Below are positions 33,593-43,634 of a stretch of 64,000 nt of DNA, in pieces. Location: NCBI RefSeq assembly GCF_003086295.3, contig NC_092048.1:92546626-92610625 (forward strand), in the 5' to 3' direction. A program made the position numbers and the translations under genes. Below the pieces are notes generated by a model. That model searched no databases. It worked only from the letters and a program-made list of their open reading frames with translations, and was not told where the DNA came from. Source of the stretch: Arachis hypogaea. Taxonomy: Eukaryota; Streptophyta; Magnoliopsida; Fabales; Fabaceae. Every line of letters starts with the position of its first letter. The first letter of the stretch is position 1.

Positions 33593-35051
33593 TCGATACC
33601 GATCTCCATGGGTTAGTTACCTTCTTTTCAACACCAATACTCTTATTTTCTTTATTTGTTCATTGTTGCATCTGCATATTTGATTGCATGTTTATTTGAT
33701 TTTGTGCATTTAGTTACCACTTGGTCGAAGTAATATTTTCTTTTTCAAGAAAATTTTTATAAGTATTTCACTAATTTAAATTTAAAAACTTTTCTATTAA
33801 AACTTTTTTGAAGTTATATTTGGAACATAGTTTAAAAAGCTAAGAACACACAACCTGTGAGATTTTGAGCTTATTTGTATGGTTATATTATTTAACCATA
33901 AATTTTTATTCCTGTGTGTTTTCTTCCCTATGATTGCAATCTTTGCTTTGTTCCATTCTGTATGTCCAATATTTAGTGTATTTACATGCTTGCATATGAT
34001 TGAGGCCATTACTTGTTTAGCTCACTTATCCCAAATAAGCCTACCCTTTAAACCATCCTTGTCAGCCACTTTGAGCCTTGAAAACCCCCATTTATTCTAT
34101 ATTTTACCACATCACTAGCCTTAAGCAGAAAAACAAATTAAATACCCCAATTGAATCTTTGGTTAGCTTAAGATAGAGATTGTGCATCAACTAAGTGTAG
34201 AAAAATTGTGGGAACATGGGTTAATAAGGGAATGTATCATGTTTCTAATTTATTTGAATATTGAGAATTTGGGAACCTACTCATGAAAAACCAAAATAAA
34301 AAAATAATGGAAAATTCATGTGCATTGATAAGTTATGTTTATTTCTCTACATGTTCAAAAAAAAAAGAGAGAAAAATCCAAAAATATTCAATAAATAAGT
34401 AAATAAATAAGGGGACAAAATTACCTCAATGCTAAGTTAATAAAAAGATCAATGCACATGTGATAAAAGTAAAGAAATATCAAAATTTTGGTACATGAAT
34501 ATGGGAATCATACAAAAGTGGGAATTATGGGTAGTTAGGCATGAATTTAACAGTATATAGAGTATATGTATATTAGGTGAGAGCTTAGATTAGTCAAAGA
34601 TTCATATTATAGCTCACTTGGTCATACATGTACCCTTACCTTTACCTCAGCCCATTACAACCCTGAAAAGACCTCATGATGTTTGCATTAGTATGCTAAA
34701 TATTTCTTGATTAGTTAGATGAAGAACAAAAAACTAGAAATCATGATTAGAGAAGGATAGAGTGATTACCCTATACACTAGAGAGATCAGAGCATACATA
34801 CATCATCAGTGAGGGTTCAATGCTTGAGTTCTATGTTCCCAGCTTTCATGAGCTACCTTCTTGCATTTTTTATCTGTTTTTACTGTATAAGGATTGAATT
34901 AGTGGAATTTGATTCATATTTGTCTTGGAGAACTTATTTACTTTTAACCAAGTAGGTAGAAACATCTTAGCATGTAGTTGCATTCATATAGATAGGTTGC
35001 ATTTCATACATTTTACCATTCCTCTTTACTCCTTTATAGCTTCTCTTGAGC
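33593..35051 (+). other. Element B 3' internal region
   Basis: AT-rich non-coding sequence collinear with the equivalent regions of E and C (for example GGGGACAAAATTACCTCAA at 34412-34430). No supported gene. Confidence 0.5.
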
Positions 35052-35090
35052 TTAGCATGATGATATGCTAATGTTTAAGTGTGGGGAGGT
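35052..35090 (+). promoter_or_regulatory. Terminal hairpin and polypurine tract (B)
   Basis: TTAGCATG, loop ATGA, TATGCTAA (8 bp with one G-U pair) then TTTAAGTGTGGGGAGGT, directly before the 3' LTR. Confidence 0.8.
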
Positions 35091-36572
35091 TGATAAACCA
35101 CTATTTCATGGTTTATCTTGTGCTCAATTGAGTGGTTTTTATCATCTCTTTACCCACTTATTCATACTATTTGCATGAGTTTACATTCTCCTTCCTGATT
35201 TTGTGCTATGATTGAAAACATACTTCTTTGGCCTTATATTCGCTAGTATTAATCCTCTCTCATTAACATTAGATGCCTTGATATGTGCGTTAAGTGATTT
35301 CAGAGATTACAGAGCAGGAATGGCTTGGAGGATGGAAAGGAAGCATGCAAAAGTGGAAGGAATACAAGAAGTTGAAGGAACTGCAAAGCTGTCAGCTTGA
35401 CCCTCTCACACTAAAACGGTCATAACTTGAGCTACGGAGGTCCAAATGAGACGGTTCCAGTTGCGTTAGAAAGCTAACGTCCGGAGCTTCGATTTGATAT
35501 ATAATATGCCATAGTTGCCCTGACTCTAGACAATGCAAACGCGTGCTCCACGCGGACGCGTCGCAGTGACGAAAATCAGCGTGGCAGATTTCTTCTCCAG
35601 CGATTTCTGGGCTGTTTTCGACCCAATTTGCGGCCCAGAAAACACATATTAGAGGCTATAAAGTGGGGGAATCCATTCATTCATAATCATAAGATCATAA
35701 TTCATAATTTTTAGTTTTAGATGTAGTTTTTAGAGAGAGAGGTTCTCTCCTCTCTCTTAGGATTTAGGATTTAGATTTTTAGAATTAAGATTCCTCTCAG
35801 TTTATGGTTATTTCTCAATTTCAGGTTCAATGTTCTTCAATTTATATTTCTCTTCTACTTTTAGATACTCTAATACTTTTATTTGTTAATTACTTATGTT
35901 GCCCATTTGATTCATGAATATTTCCATGTTAAGACTTAAATTTATGTTTAAATGCAATTTGAGGTATTTCAGATTTATGATTGTTTTATTCTATTTAAGA
36001 TTGCTTTTAATTTAATTTAGATAATTTATTCCTTTTGGTTCTGGTTAAGTAATTGGTGACGCTTGAGTTATCAAATAAAGCAGTGGTTGAAATTGGGAGT
36101 TGCTGATTAATTTGAGTTCCAATAACTCTAGCCTTTCCAAAGGAAAGACTAGGACTTGAGGGATCAAATTAGTTCTTTCACTTAACTTACCTTCATAGTT
36201 AGAGGTTAACTAAGTGGGAGAAAAATCCAATTCTCATCATCATTAATAAGGATAACTAGGATAGGACTTCCAGTTCTTATACCTTGCCAAGAGATTTTAT
36301 TATTGTTAATTTATTTTACTTGTCATTTAAATTACCTCTTCCGTACTTTCAAAACCCCCAATTTACAAGACTCATAACCAATAATAAGAACACCTCCCTG
36401 CAATTCCTTGAGAAGACGACCCGAGGTTTAAATACTCGGTTATCAATTTCAAAGAGATTTGTTACTTGTGACAACCAAAACGTTTGTAAGAAATGATGAT
36501 TGCTTGGTTTAGAAACTATACTTGCAACGAGGATTTATTCTGAATTCTAAACCGTCAATCATTCGTTCTTCA
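35091..36572 (+). repeat. 3' LTR of element B
   Basis: 1482 bp, highly similar to the 5' LTR, with TATA box at 35657-35663 and the AGAGAGAGG-TTCTCTCC motif. The palindrome cluster (about 35530-35570) has lost several CpGs relative to the 5' copy. Followed by the target duplication acgct. Confidence 0.92.
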
Positions 36573-36969
36573 ACGCTATCCCACAATTCTTTGGTAGTGG
36601 CATAGTACATGTAGTTACTACTGATATCCTCCTCCATTGAGTTCACCAACCATGTCATCACCATGGAATTTTCGGTATCCCACACATCATATTGTGGGTC
36701 AATGACGTTAGGTTGGCTTCGCTCACCAGTAGGATATCCAATCTTCGCTCTTCAACGAATATATATCTGAACAGATTGAGACCACCTAAGGTAGTTTGAC
36801 CCATTGAGTCGAAATGTGGTTTCACCATTAACTAGTACTCGTTACTCAGATTTTAAATCGGATGGAATAGGAGTAGTGTTCTCCTTCTGTTCAGAATTAA
36901 TGACTGAGAACTGTCAACCATAACTACAAATCAGAGGCACGGCACAGAGAACCAACTCTAATACCAAGT
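36573..36969 (-). pseudogene. Ty1/copia gag N-terminal part, leader and PBS
   Basis: The minus strand reads IGYPTGERSQPN, then DVWDTENSMVMTWLVNSM and TKELWDSV, which joins to the gag fragment ending at 28219 across element B. The frame is interrupted nearer the start. The PBS complement ACTCTAATACCA (36955-36966) corresponds to TGGTATTAGAGT, two mismatches from the usual initiator-Met primer site TGGTATCAGAGC, three bases from the LTR. Confidence 0.8.
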
Positions 36970-37224
36970 TGAAGTGTTTGAATATAATGTACTATCAAAT
37001 GTACAAGGAATCATCCTCTTTATAGAGGAATTACAGAAATAGAAATAACTAGAAAATAGGAAAGAAGAAAAAAAATACTAGCCTAAAATAAAGAAAATAT
37101 TTCTAATCATAAAATTCTTAAAAATAAGCTAAACCAAAAAGGAAAAGATTTATAACTAATTCTATTTACATAAAATATTCATGAAAGGAATTAGGAATCT
37201 GATTTTGATTTGATCTAGTCAACA
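36970..37224 (-). repeat. 5' LTR of the Ty1/copia element
   Basis: A 255-bp sequence with TG (36970) and CA (37223-37224) ends, abutting the PBS. Read on the minus strand it starts TGTTGACTAGATC and contains the TATA-like CTCTTTATAGAGGA palindrome (plus strand 37016-37029). atata (37225-37229) is the expected duplication; the other end of the element is outside the window. Confidence 0.75.
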
Positions 37225-39640
37225 ATATACAAACCATGCTAAATAAAAAGAAAATACAAATAAAGCTCTAAATTATATACAAACAAAAAAAAATGTAACT
37301 ACTTAAAGAGAATTTAAAGTAACCAAATAGCTAACAAGAAATCTAAAAAACATAGTAATAACAAAAATGAAATGTGAAAGCTTTTTGGAAAAAGAATGTT
37401 ACGACCCAATGCTGATCCAATCCTCCCCCCACACTTAAATTCTGCACGGTGCACCGTGCACTTGCTACGATCAAGGAGGGATCATCATCTTCGCTCCACT
37501 CCGAGAGAGTCCCCGAGATGTCAGGCTATGATGATGGTGGTGCTGCTACTGGCTGCTGTGGCTCAGGTGTTGGTATTGCTGCTGCTGAAGTGCCTGCTTC
37601 TTTTCTGCTTGTTCGGTCTTTTGACTTTAGCCTTTTCCTTTCCCTTTCCCTTTTTGCTACTGATCACTCATCCTGAAAACAATTTAGGGGAAGAAAATAT
37701 TAACTATAGGAACAAAGAAAACAAGCCAAGATTAAAAACAAACAACACGTAGTACACAAAAATGTCATTCTCAATCAAATGCCAAACAAGAATCATAAAT
37801 TTCAATTACATGGTAGCTACAACATGCAATTTAGAATTCCAAGATATGCATAGAGGCTTATTCATAAGTAATTGGCGATGAATCAAATAAGAACAATGTT
37901 CAAATAAGATGTGCATAGTATGTTCAAACACCAATGCTTTCATGACTAATATCACAAGATTGATAACAAAAATTTGAAGTTCAAGCCTAATCTAACGCAT
38001 CCAATTAGCACAGACAAAGTTAATCAAATAGCATCATTTTATAGGGCAAAAGGTTGTCAATCTTGCAATAACAGGCAAAAGACCTCAAATACTCAAAATT
38101 CAACAATTGTTGGTCAATTTAGAAACAATTCAAACTCCATCAATTTAGAAACAATTCAAATTCCATCAATGCAAATAGGCAAAACAAGATGAGAATAAGC
38201 AATGAGTTTAAGGAGGTGACCAAAATTGTCATTAAAAAGTTCTTTGAGGCATATTATCGAACATGCGGCATGCAAAATTATTAAGCAATTCAAATACCAC
38301 AATCCAAGCATGTTCTCAACATCCAATCACAAAATAATAGCTCCATAACATGGAAAATCAACAGCATTATTCAGAATTCCAGCAGAATAGCAGTCAACAA
38401 TCAAAACAGATTGCAATTCAAGCTTAAAAAGCATAATAGCATGATGAATTATCACTAATAGCATATAACGCAAAACAGCAATGCTCAAGGATAATTCCAT
38501 CAATTCAACAATCATATTTCAGCCAATTTAGTTATAGCTCAGTGAATGAACAAGATCAATCAATCTTAACAAATCCAGTAGCAATTTCAGAAATTCAACA
38601 AGAAAACAATATTCAACAATAAATCTTCACTCAAGCAAATAATGTTTCAAATTATCTCAGTCATGATTTCTTAGTAAAATAGCAATTATCCTTCAGAAAC
38701 AGTAATTTCAATAGCAATATACATTAGCAAGGTAATCATTAACTCAGCAATTCATCACAAACAAACAATTAACCATACACTTCCAGCAACCTATCCACTA
38801 ATTCAACAGCAGTCCAATCAAGCTGGTTCAAAAGAATACAACAGCAATTTCACAACAAATCAGTGATTCCATCATAAATCAGCAAATTCAAAATAATCTC
38901 AAACACTTCCATCAACAATGTAGAACCTAACAATCTAAAGTAAACTAAATTATCCTAACCTAACCACCTAAATCCACTAAACAGCAAATTAATCCAACTA
39001 ACCAATTAACTAAAAATCAACTAAATAAATCAAATTAAAATTAACTAAACAGAAATTAAATAGAATGAAAAACAAATTCAATGAAAACCTGGGATGCAAA
39101 GCAATCAGAACAGGGCAGAGGGAAGGAGGGCTGCCCAGGTTTCCACAGTTCGAACAGGGGAAGATAGGGCTCGCCACAGAACTGGGACAGGGGCTGGAGC
39201 TCTGCGTCAGCGAGAGAAGGAGAGCTAGCTGGAACGGGGTGGCTCGCTGGCGGTTAGGGTTGCCGGCGCGGTGGAGGTGGCTGACGCGGCTAAAACAGGG
39301 GGAAGGAAAAAATGGTGGTTCTGGAGGTTGGTGGCTAGTTCGGCGATGGTGATGACTGGAGGCTGAGAAGGAGATGATGCATGAGGGGAATAAGATGGTG
39401 GAGAAGCGCCACGGTGATGGCGAAGGGGAGGCGCTGTGGTGGGTGGTGCTGGAGATTGATGGTGAGGCGAGGGGAAGGGTGGAGAAAGAAGAAGTGCCGT
39501 CGTGCGCATGCACAAGACAGTGCGTAGTGCGTACACACTAGTTAGAGGGGCTTGGAGTTGAGGTGCGCACAAAACCAAATACGAATTAAAACTACCACTA
39601 ACACAGTAAATATAACGCAATAACAAACGATAAGGAATAA
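37225..39640 (-). mobile_element. Degenerate minus-strand relative of the non-autonomous LTR elements
   Basis: No LTR is recognisable, but on the minus strand the order fits the family 3' interior: a GC-rich part with TACGCACTACGCAC-like words (39500-39545), pyrimidine-rich and AT-rich sequence, then a hairpin-PPT (37460-37422). ORFs across 39010-39626 are Ser/Pro- and His-rich and look like composition effects. The copia element is inserted next to or into it. Confidence 0.4.
37422..37460 (-). promoter_or_regulatory. Internal hairpin-PPT-like module in the old remnant
   Basis: On the minus strand TGCACGG, loop TGCA, CCGTGCA (perfect 7-bp arms, 37443-37460), then ATTTAAGTGTGGGGGGAGG. The layout is the same as in B, C and E. 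Confidence 0.5.
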
Positions 39641-39642
39641 TT

Positions 39643-40372
39643 CAAACCTCTTGTCTCGAGTCCAACTCATCCTTTGTAGTCACAATGACGTTGGTAATTT
39701 CATCCATCTTCAAATAAAGACACCGAAAAAAACTTTTATCATCTTAAAATCCTTACTATATAATGAATGACTCCAATAAAAAATATCAAAAAATATTGTA
39801 AACACATATGTGAGTCAAACATACTTTAATAATAGCAATTCTTAGGATTAAAACATGCTGGGTAAGTATTTAATAGTAATTCTTAGCATACTTTAATAAC
39901 GTCTCAACTAAATATATCATTTACCAGAATTTTTCAAATAAATAAACTTTTTGAACTTAAAAAATATCTAATTAACATGAATAAGAAACATTCATAAAAC
40001 ACTTTCAAACCTCATGTCTAAAGTCCAACTCATCCTTTCTAGTAACAATGACGTTGGTAATTTTATCGGCCTCCAATTAAAGACACAGAAAATTTTTTTA
40101 TTAATTTAAGATCCTTACTATATAATGAATGACTCCAATAAAAAACATAAAAAAATATTGCAAACATATATGGGAGTCAAGCATACTTTAATAATAGCAA
40201 TTCTTAGGATTAGAACATGCTGGGTAAGTATTTAATAACAATTCTTAGCATACTTTAATAATATCTCAACTAAATATATCACTGTACCAGAATTTTTCAA
40301 ATGAATAAACTTTTTGAACTTAAAAAACATCTAATTAGCATGAATAAGAAACATTCACATAAGACATTGTCA
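39643..40372. repeat. Two imperfect tandem copies of a 363-bp unit
   Basis: 39643-40005 and 40006-40372 align along their whole length with roughly one difference per ten to fifteen bases (both start CAAACCTC and contain AACAATGACGTTGGTAAT or a close variant). Each contains one 60-nt candidate exon. Confidence 0.85.
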
Positions 40373-40560
40373 TAAAATTTTCTACAATGCAAGACCAGCT
40401 TATGCAACATGCCTTAGACCCCTCTTGCTCTTGAATAACTACTTCACCCATACTCAATTCTTCATCGCCTTGGGTTGAATTGATCAATGTGCTAATCAAT
40501 CCGCCTTCCGGGGTTGAAAACTCCATGGACGATGCTCTCTTCCGGAAGCCTTGCACCGCG
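39648..40560 (-). pseudogene. Unrecognised minus-strand gene remnant with a duplicated 60-nt exon
   Basis: A minus-strand frame near 40560-40400 begins MQGFRKRASSMEFSTPEGG and is open for about 70 codons. Downstream, each 363-bp repeat holds a 60-nt open stretch with an AG before it and GTTTGA after it: 40070-40011 (ADKITNVIVTRKDELDFRHE) and 39707-39648 (MDEITNVIVTTKDELDSRQE). Both are whole multiples of three, so either can be included without shifting the frame. I do not recognise the protein. The 3' end of the gene appears to be lost where the LTR-element remnant begins (about 39640). It could be a host gene or part of a DNA transposon. Confidence 0.4.
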
Positions 40561-40838
40561 ACCTTCTCTTCTTTGTGAAGAAAATGCTTGGCGTGATGGT
40601 CTTTTGGGAGTTCCGGTTATCGATTTGGGAAGACAACTTGAACCACGATCACGAATGTCACCGTCAATGGCGGCACGCACCAGGGAGAAGGAACGAGGGA
40701 GATTCAAAGTGAATGATTTGATGGAGAGAGTGGTAGCAATCGATGAGCTAAAGATGGAAAGGTTGCACCGCAATCGGGAACAACATGCACGACGGTCAAA
40801 CGCAACACCACTAATGGCGGGACAGATCGAGGAGTACC

Positions 40839-41224
40839 GAGAAGGGAGTGCCGCTTGGATGGTTGGTTGGAGGAGGTTGGCGCCGTTGATATTAGGAAGA
40901 GAGAACCATGCACCGTAGCTTGACAAGAGGGAGAGGGCGTGAAGAATCGGAAGCCTAGACTACACTTGAGAAGGGAGCGCCGCTTGGATGGCCGGATGAA
41001 GGAGGTTGGCATCATTGATGTTAGGAAGAGAGAATCATGCACCGTAGCCACCAATAGGGAGAAAGGGTGAAGAATCAGGAGCCTTGACTTCACTTGAGAA
41101 GGGAGCGCCACTTGGATGGTTGGATGGAGGAGGTTAGCGCTGTTGATCTTAGGAAGAGAGAACCATGCACCGTAGCCGCCAAGAGGGAGATAGGGCAAAG
41201 AATCGGGCTTGACTTCACTTCCGT
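40839..41224. repeat. Three tandem copies of a 128-129-bp unit
   Basis: Units start at 40839, 40968 and 41096 with GAGAAGGGAGYGCC. On the minus strand each carries GTGCATGRTTCTCTCTTCCTAA, that is an ATG with a five-codon reading frame and stop. The array is upstream of the minus-strand gene remnant and may be in its leader. A 134-codon plus-strand ORF (40514-40918) overlaps the first unit and is not recognisable. Confidence 0.8.
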
Positions 41225-42992
41225 GATCCCAGGAGCAGTTTTTGGAACGTATCATTCAAATACTTATTTTGAGTTAAAAGCAATTAATAACAAATATTCA
41301 AAATTAAAAATAAATAAAACTAATTATTATAATTATAATTAATTGAGTTATTCAATTTTTTGTTGGTTAGGAGTTGGTTCCATATACTTTTTCTTAGTAA
41401 ATTTAAGTGTTTTGAATTTTTGTGATGAGCATAATAAATAATTTATAAACACAATTCATATGGGGTTTAATAATAATTAAATTTTTACTTTTACCACAAA
41501 TATTTTTAAAATTTATTTGGGTAACCCTAGATTTTCTATCTTCAGTCAGTGACTTGCATACTCTACTCTCTTTTTCTTTCCTTTTCACAGAACTACTCCT
41601 CTCTTTTTCATTGTTGCCGTTCTCAGCCTCTCTCAGTGCTGTTCTTAGGTTCATTCTCAGTATCTCTCTTATTGTCGTTTGTCCTCAGCATCAGAGTACC
41701 GTCGTTCTCTCTGCCATCATCATGCACTACGTCATTCCGTCGCTGTTCAGTGTCGTCGTTCTCACTACCCAGTGCCATCATCCTCAACAGACAGTAGTGG
41801 CATGGGTCTCAAAGAGCTAGCATCGTCGTCAGTGCCGGGGTGCTCCGTTTTCCCCTTCATCGCTATACTTTGCAATGGAGCCTCAGCCTTAGGTATGAAT
41901 TTGTTTCATTTAGCTCATTTTTTTATCCTTTTATGTTCTGCTGTATGAATCTATTTCGTTGAAGTCATTCAACAATTTTTTGTTTCTACTTATTTTTTGT
42001 TAAGGTTTTTTGTATGAATTTATTTCATTCAATTAGTGGTTTTGTTCCGTTTATTTGGTTGTTTAAAATTTTGAGTTCTGTTTATGATAGTTAAAAAATT
42101 TTGGTATTTGTTTTTATGATTCTGATTTCAATTCTGGGTTTATATTTCTGTTCATGATGTTCTATTTTTTATTTGCTATTGCTGTTTGATTTTTGTTCAT
42201 GATTTCAATTTCTGGGTTTATGTTTCTATTCAAATTTGGTATTTATTTTTATGATTCTGAATTTAATTTCTGGGTTTATGCTTCTGTTTATAATGTTTTA
42301 TTTTTTGTTTGTTATTGCTGTTTGATTTCTGTTGGCGATTTCAATTTCTGGGTTTATGTTTTTGTTTAATTTTGGTATTTGTTTTTATGATTCTGATTTC
42401 AATTTCTGGATTTATGTCTCTATTTATGATGTTCTATTCTTTATTTGTTATTGCTGTTTAATTTCTGTTGACGGTTTTAATTTCTGGGTTTATGTTTCTA
42501 TTCAATTTTGGTATTTGTTTTTATGAATCTTTGTTCTATTTTTTATTTGTTGTTTGATTTTTTTGGTGTGTTTGTAAATTCAAAAATTAATATTGTGATT
42601 CTATTTGAAAATTCAATGGTCATCGGTTAGTTTTGATTATTTGATTATAAATTTTAACTAATTTGTGTTATTTTGCTGGTTAATAATTAATTTAAGTTAC
42701 TATAAATTACAGGTAAAAAATAATAGTCAAAGACACATAATGGATAAAGACATATCATTTTAACTTTATTATAGCATACGGAGAAGACATAGCATCAGAA
42801 TGATTGATGACCACTTTCTTTCAACAAATTGTATTTTTTAAATCATGTATTGCTGGTTGCTTGTGGCATGGCGTGCTCACATTCGTATATATATGAGAGG
42901 GAGGGCAATATGACAATATCCAAATTAATTTCATTATTGTGTTTGGGATTCACAAGTGACAAATATTTATTTAGTTGAAATTTGGTTATGAC
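41225..42992 (+). other. Intergenic stretch with exon-like leader and a 136-bp tandem repeat
   Basis: 41540-41890 is pyrimidine- and TCGTC-rich like a 5' leader. It ends with ATGGAGCCTCAGCCTTAG followed by GTATGAATTTG (41891), a good splice donor. The following T-rich sequence looks like an intron. No continuing coding exon is recognised. Confidence 0.3.
42103..42545. repeat. 136-bp tandem repeat, just over three copies
   Basis: GGTATTTGTTTTTATGATTC or a close variant recurs at 42103, 42238, 42374 and 42510 (intervals 135, 136, 136), with CAATTTCTGGGTTTATG blocks between. Confidence 0.85.
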
Positions 42993-43626
42993 TAGGGGTG
43001 GCAAGCGGGGAAGTCTGTCCCACTCTGCCAGAAGCTCGCCCTTTGGCGGGCTGGCCCGCCCTGCCCCGCCTAGTGAGACGGTCTTAAAATTCCATCCCAC
43101 CCCGCCTAACTGCAGGCTGGCAGGCTAAACCCGTCAAAACTCCTCTTTTTTTTTTTTACTATTAACTACTAAATAATATATATAATTTCACAACCACGTT
43201 AATAAATTTATAAGTTTTAAAGGCATAAAAAATTATTTTTTATATTCACAAACATTAAAGTCTTTGTAATTATAAATATTTAATAAACATAATTATAAAC
43301 CAAGTTTTCATCCAAAACATAATTATAAATATTGACTCCAAAGCAACATAAACATAATCCAAAACACTCAATTTTCATCTTCATACTCTTGTAAGTTGGG
43401 TTAGGGAAAGTTGAGTTTTGGCTAAAAAATTACAAAAATACCCCCTTGCCAAAAAAAACTAAGCCCGACAGGGAAGCCTGCCCCGTCCCGCCAAGGCCCG
43501 TGGTTTAAGCGGTGCGGATTAGGCGGGCTTTTATTCTTTGGCGGTCCCAATTTTTCAGTCCGGCCCACCTTTTTTGGCAGGTTATGCGGGTCGGCTCGAC
43601 GGGTTTAAGCCCATTTGCCACCCCTA
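42993..43626. mobile_element. Non-autonomous hAT element, 634 bp
   Basis: Ends TAGGGGTGGCAA and TTGCCACCCCTA are perfect 12-bp inverted repeats. The flanking 8-bp duplication gttatgac is at 42985-42992 and 43627-43634, as expected for hAT. GGCGGG/CCCGCC words are repeated near both ends. The interior is AT-rich with no transposase. Confidence 0.92.
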
Positions 43627-43634
43627 GTTATGAC

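Larger units (their letters stand above)
28220..36572 (+). mobile_element. Element B: complete non-autonomous LTR retrotransposon
   Basis: An 8,353-bp plus-strand element with LTRs of 1483 and 1482 bp, TSD acgct (28215-28219 and 36573-36577), PBS, ORF1, hairpin box, palindrome cluster, small ORF2, internal and terminal hairpin-PPTs. There is no gag, protease, RT or integrase, so it depends on a partner. Its LTR shares blocks with the LTR of element G (for example the GCCCAGAAA segment upstream of the transcription start), which makes a G-like element a plausible partner. This is the reference copy for the family in this window. Confidence 0.92.

Noticed and set aside
39010..39626. Minus-strand ORFs of 133 and 167 codons, Ser/Pro/His-rich
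   Set aside because: Overlapping frames with the same low-complexity composition and no domain; they fit the GC-rich part of an old LTR-element interior.
41549..41948. Three overlapping Ser/Leu-rich ORFs
   Set aside because: Pyrimidine-rich leader-like sequence open in all frames; no domain and no frame stands out.
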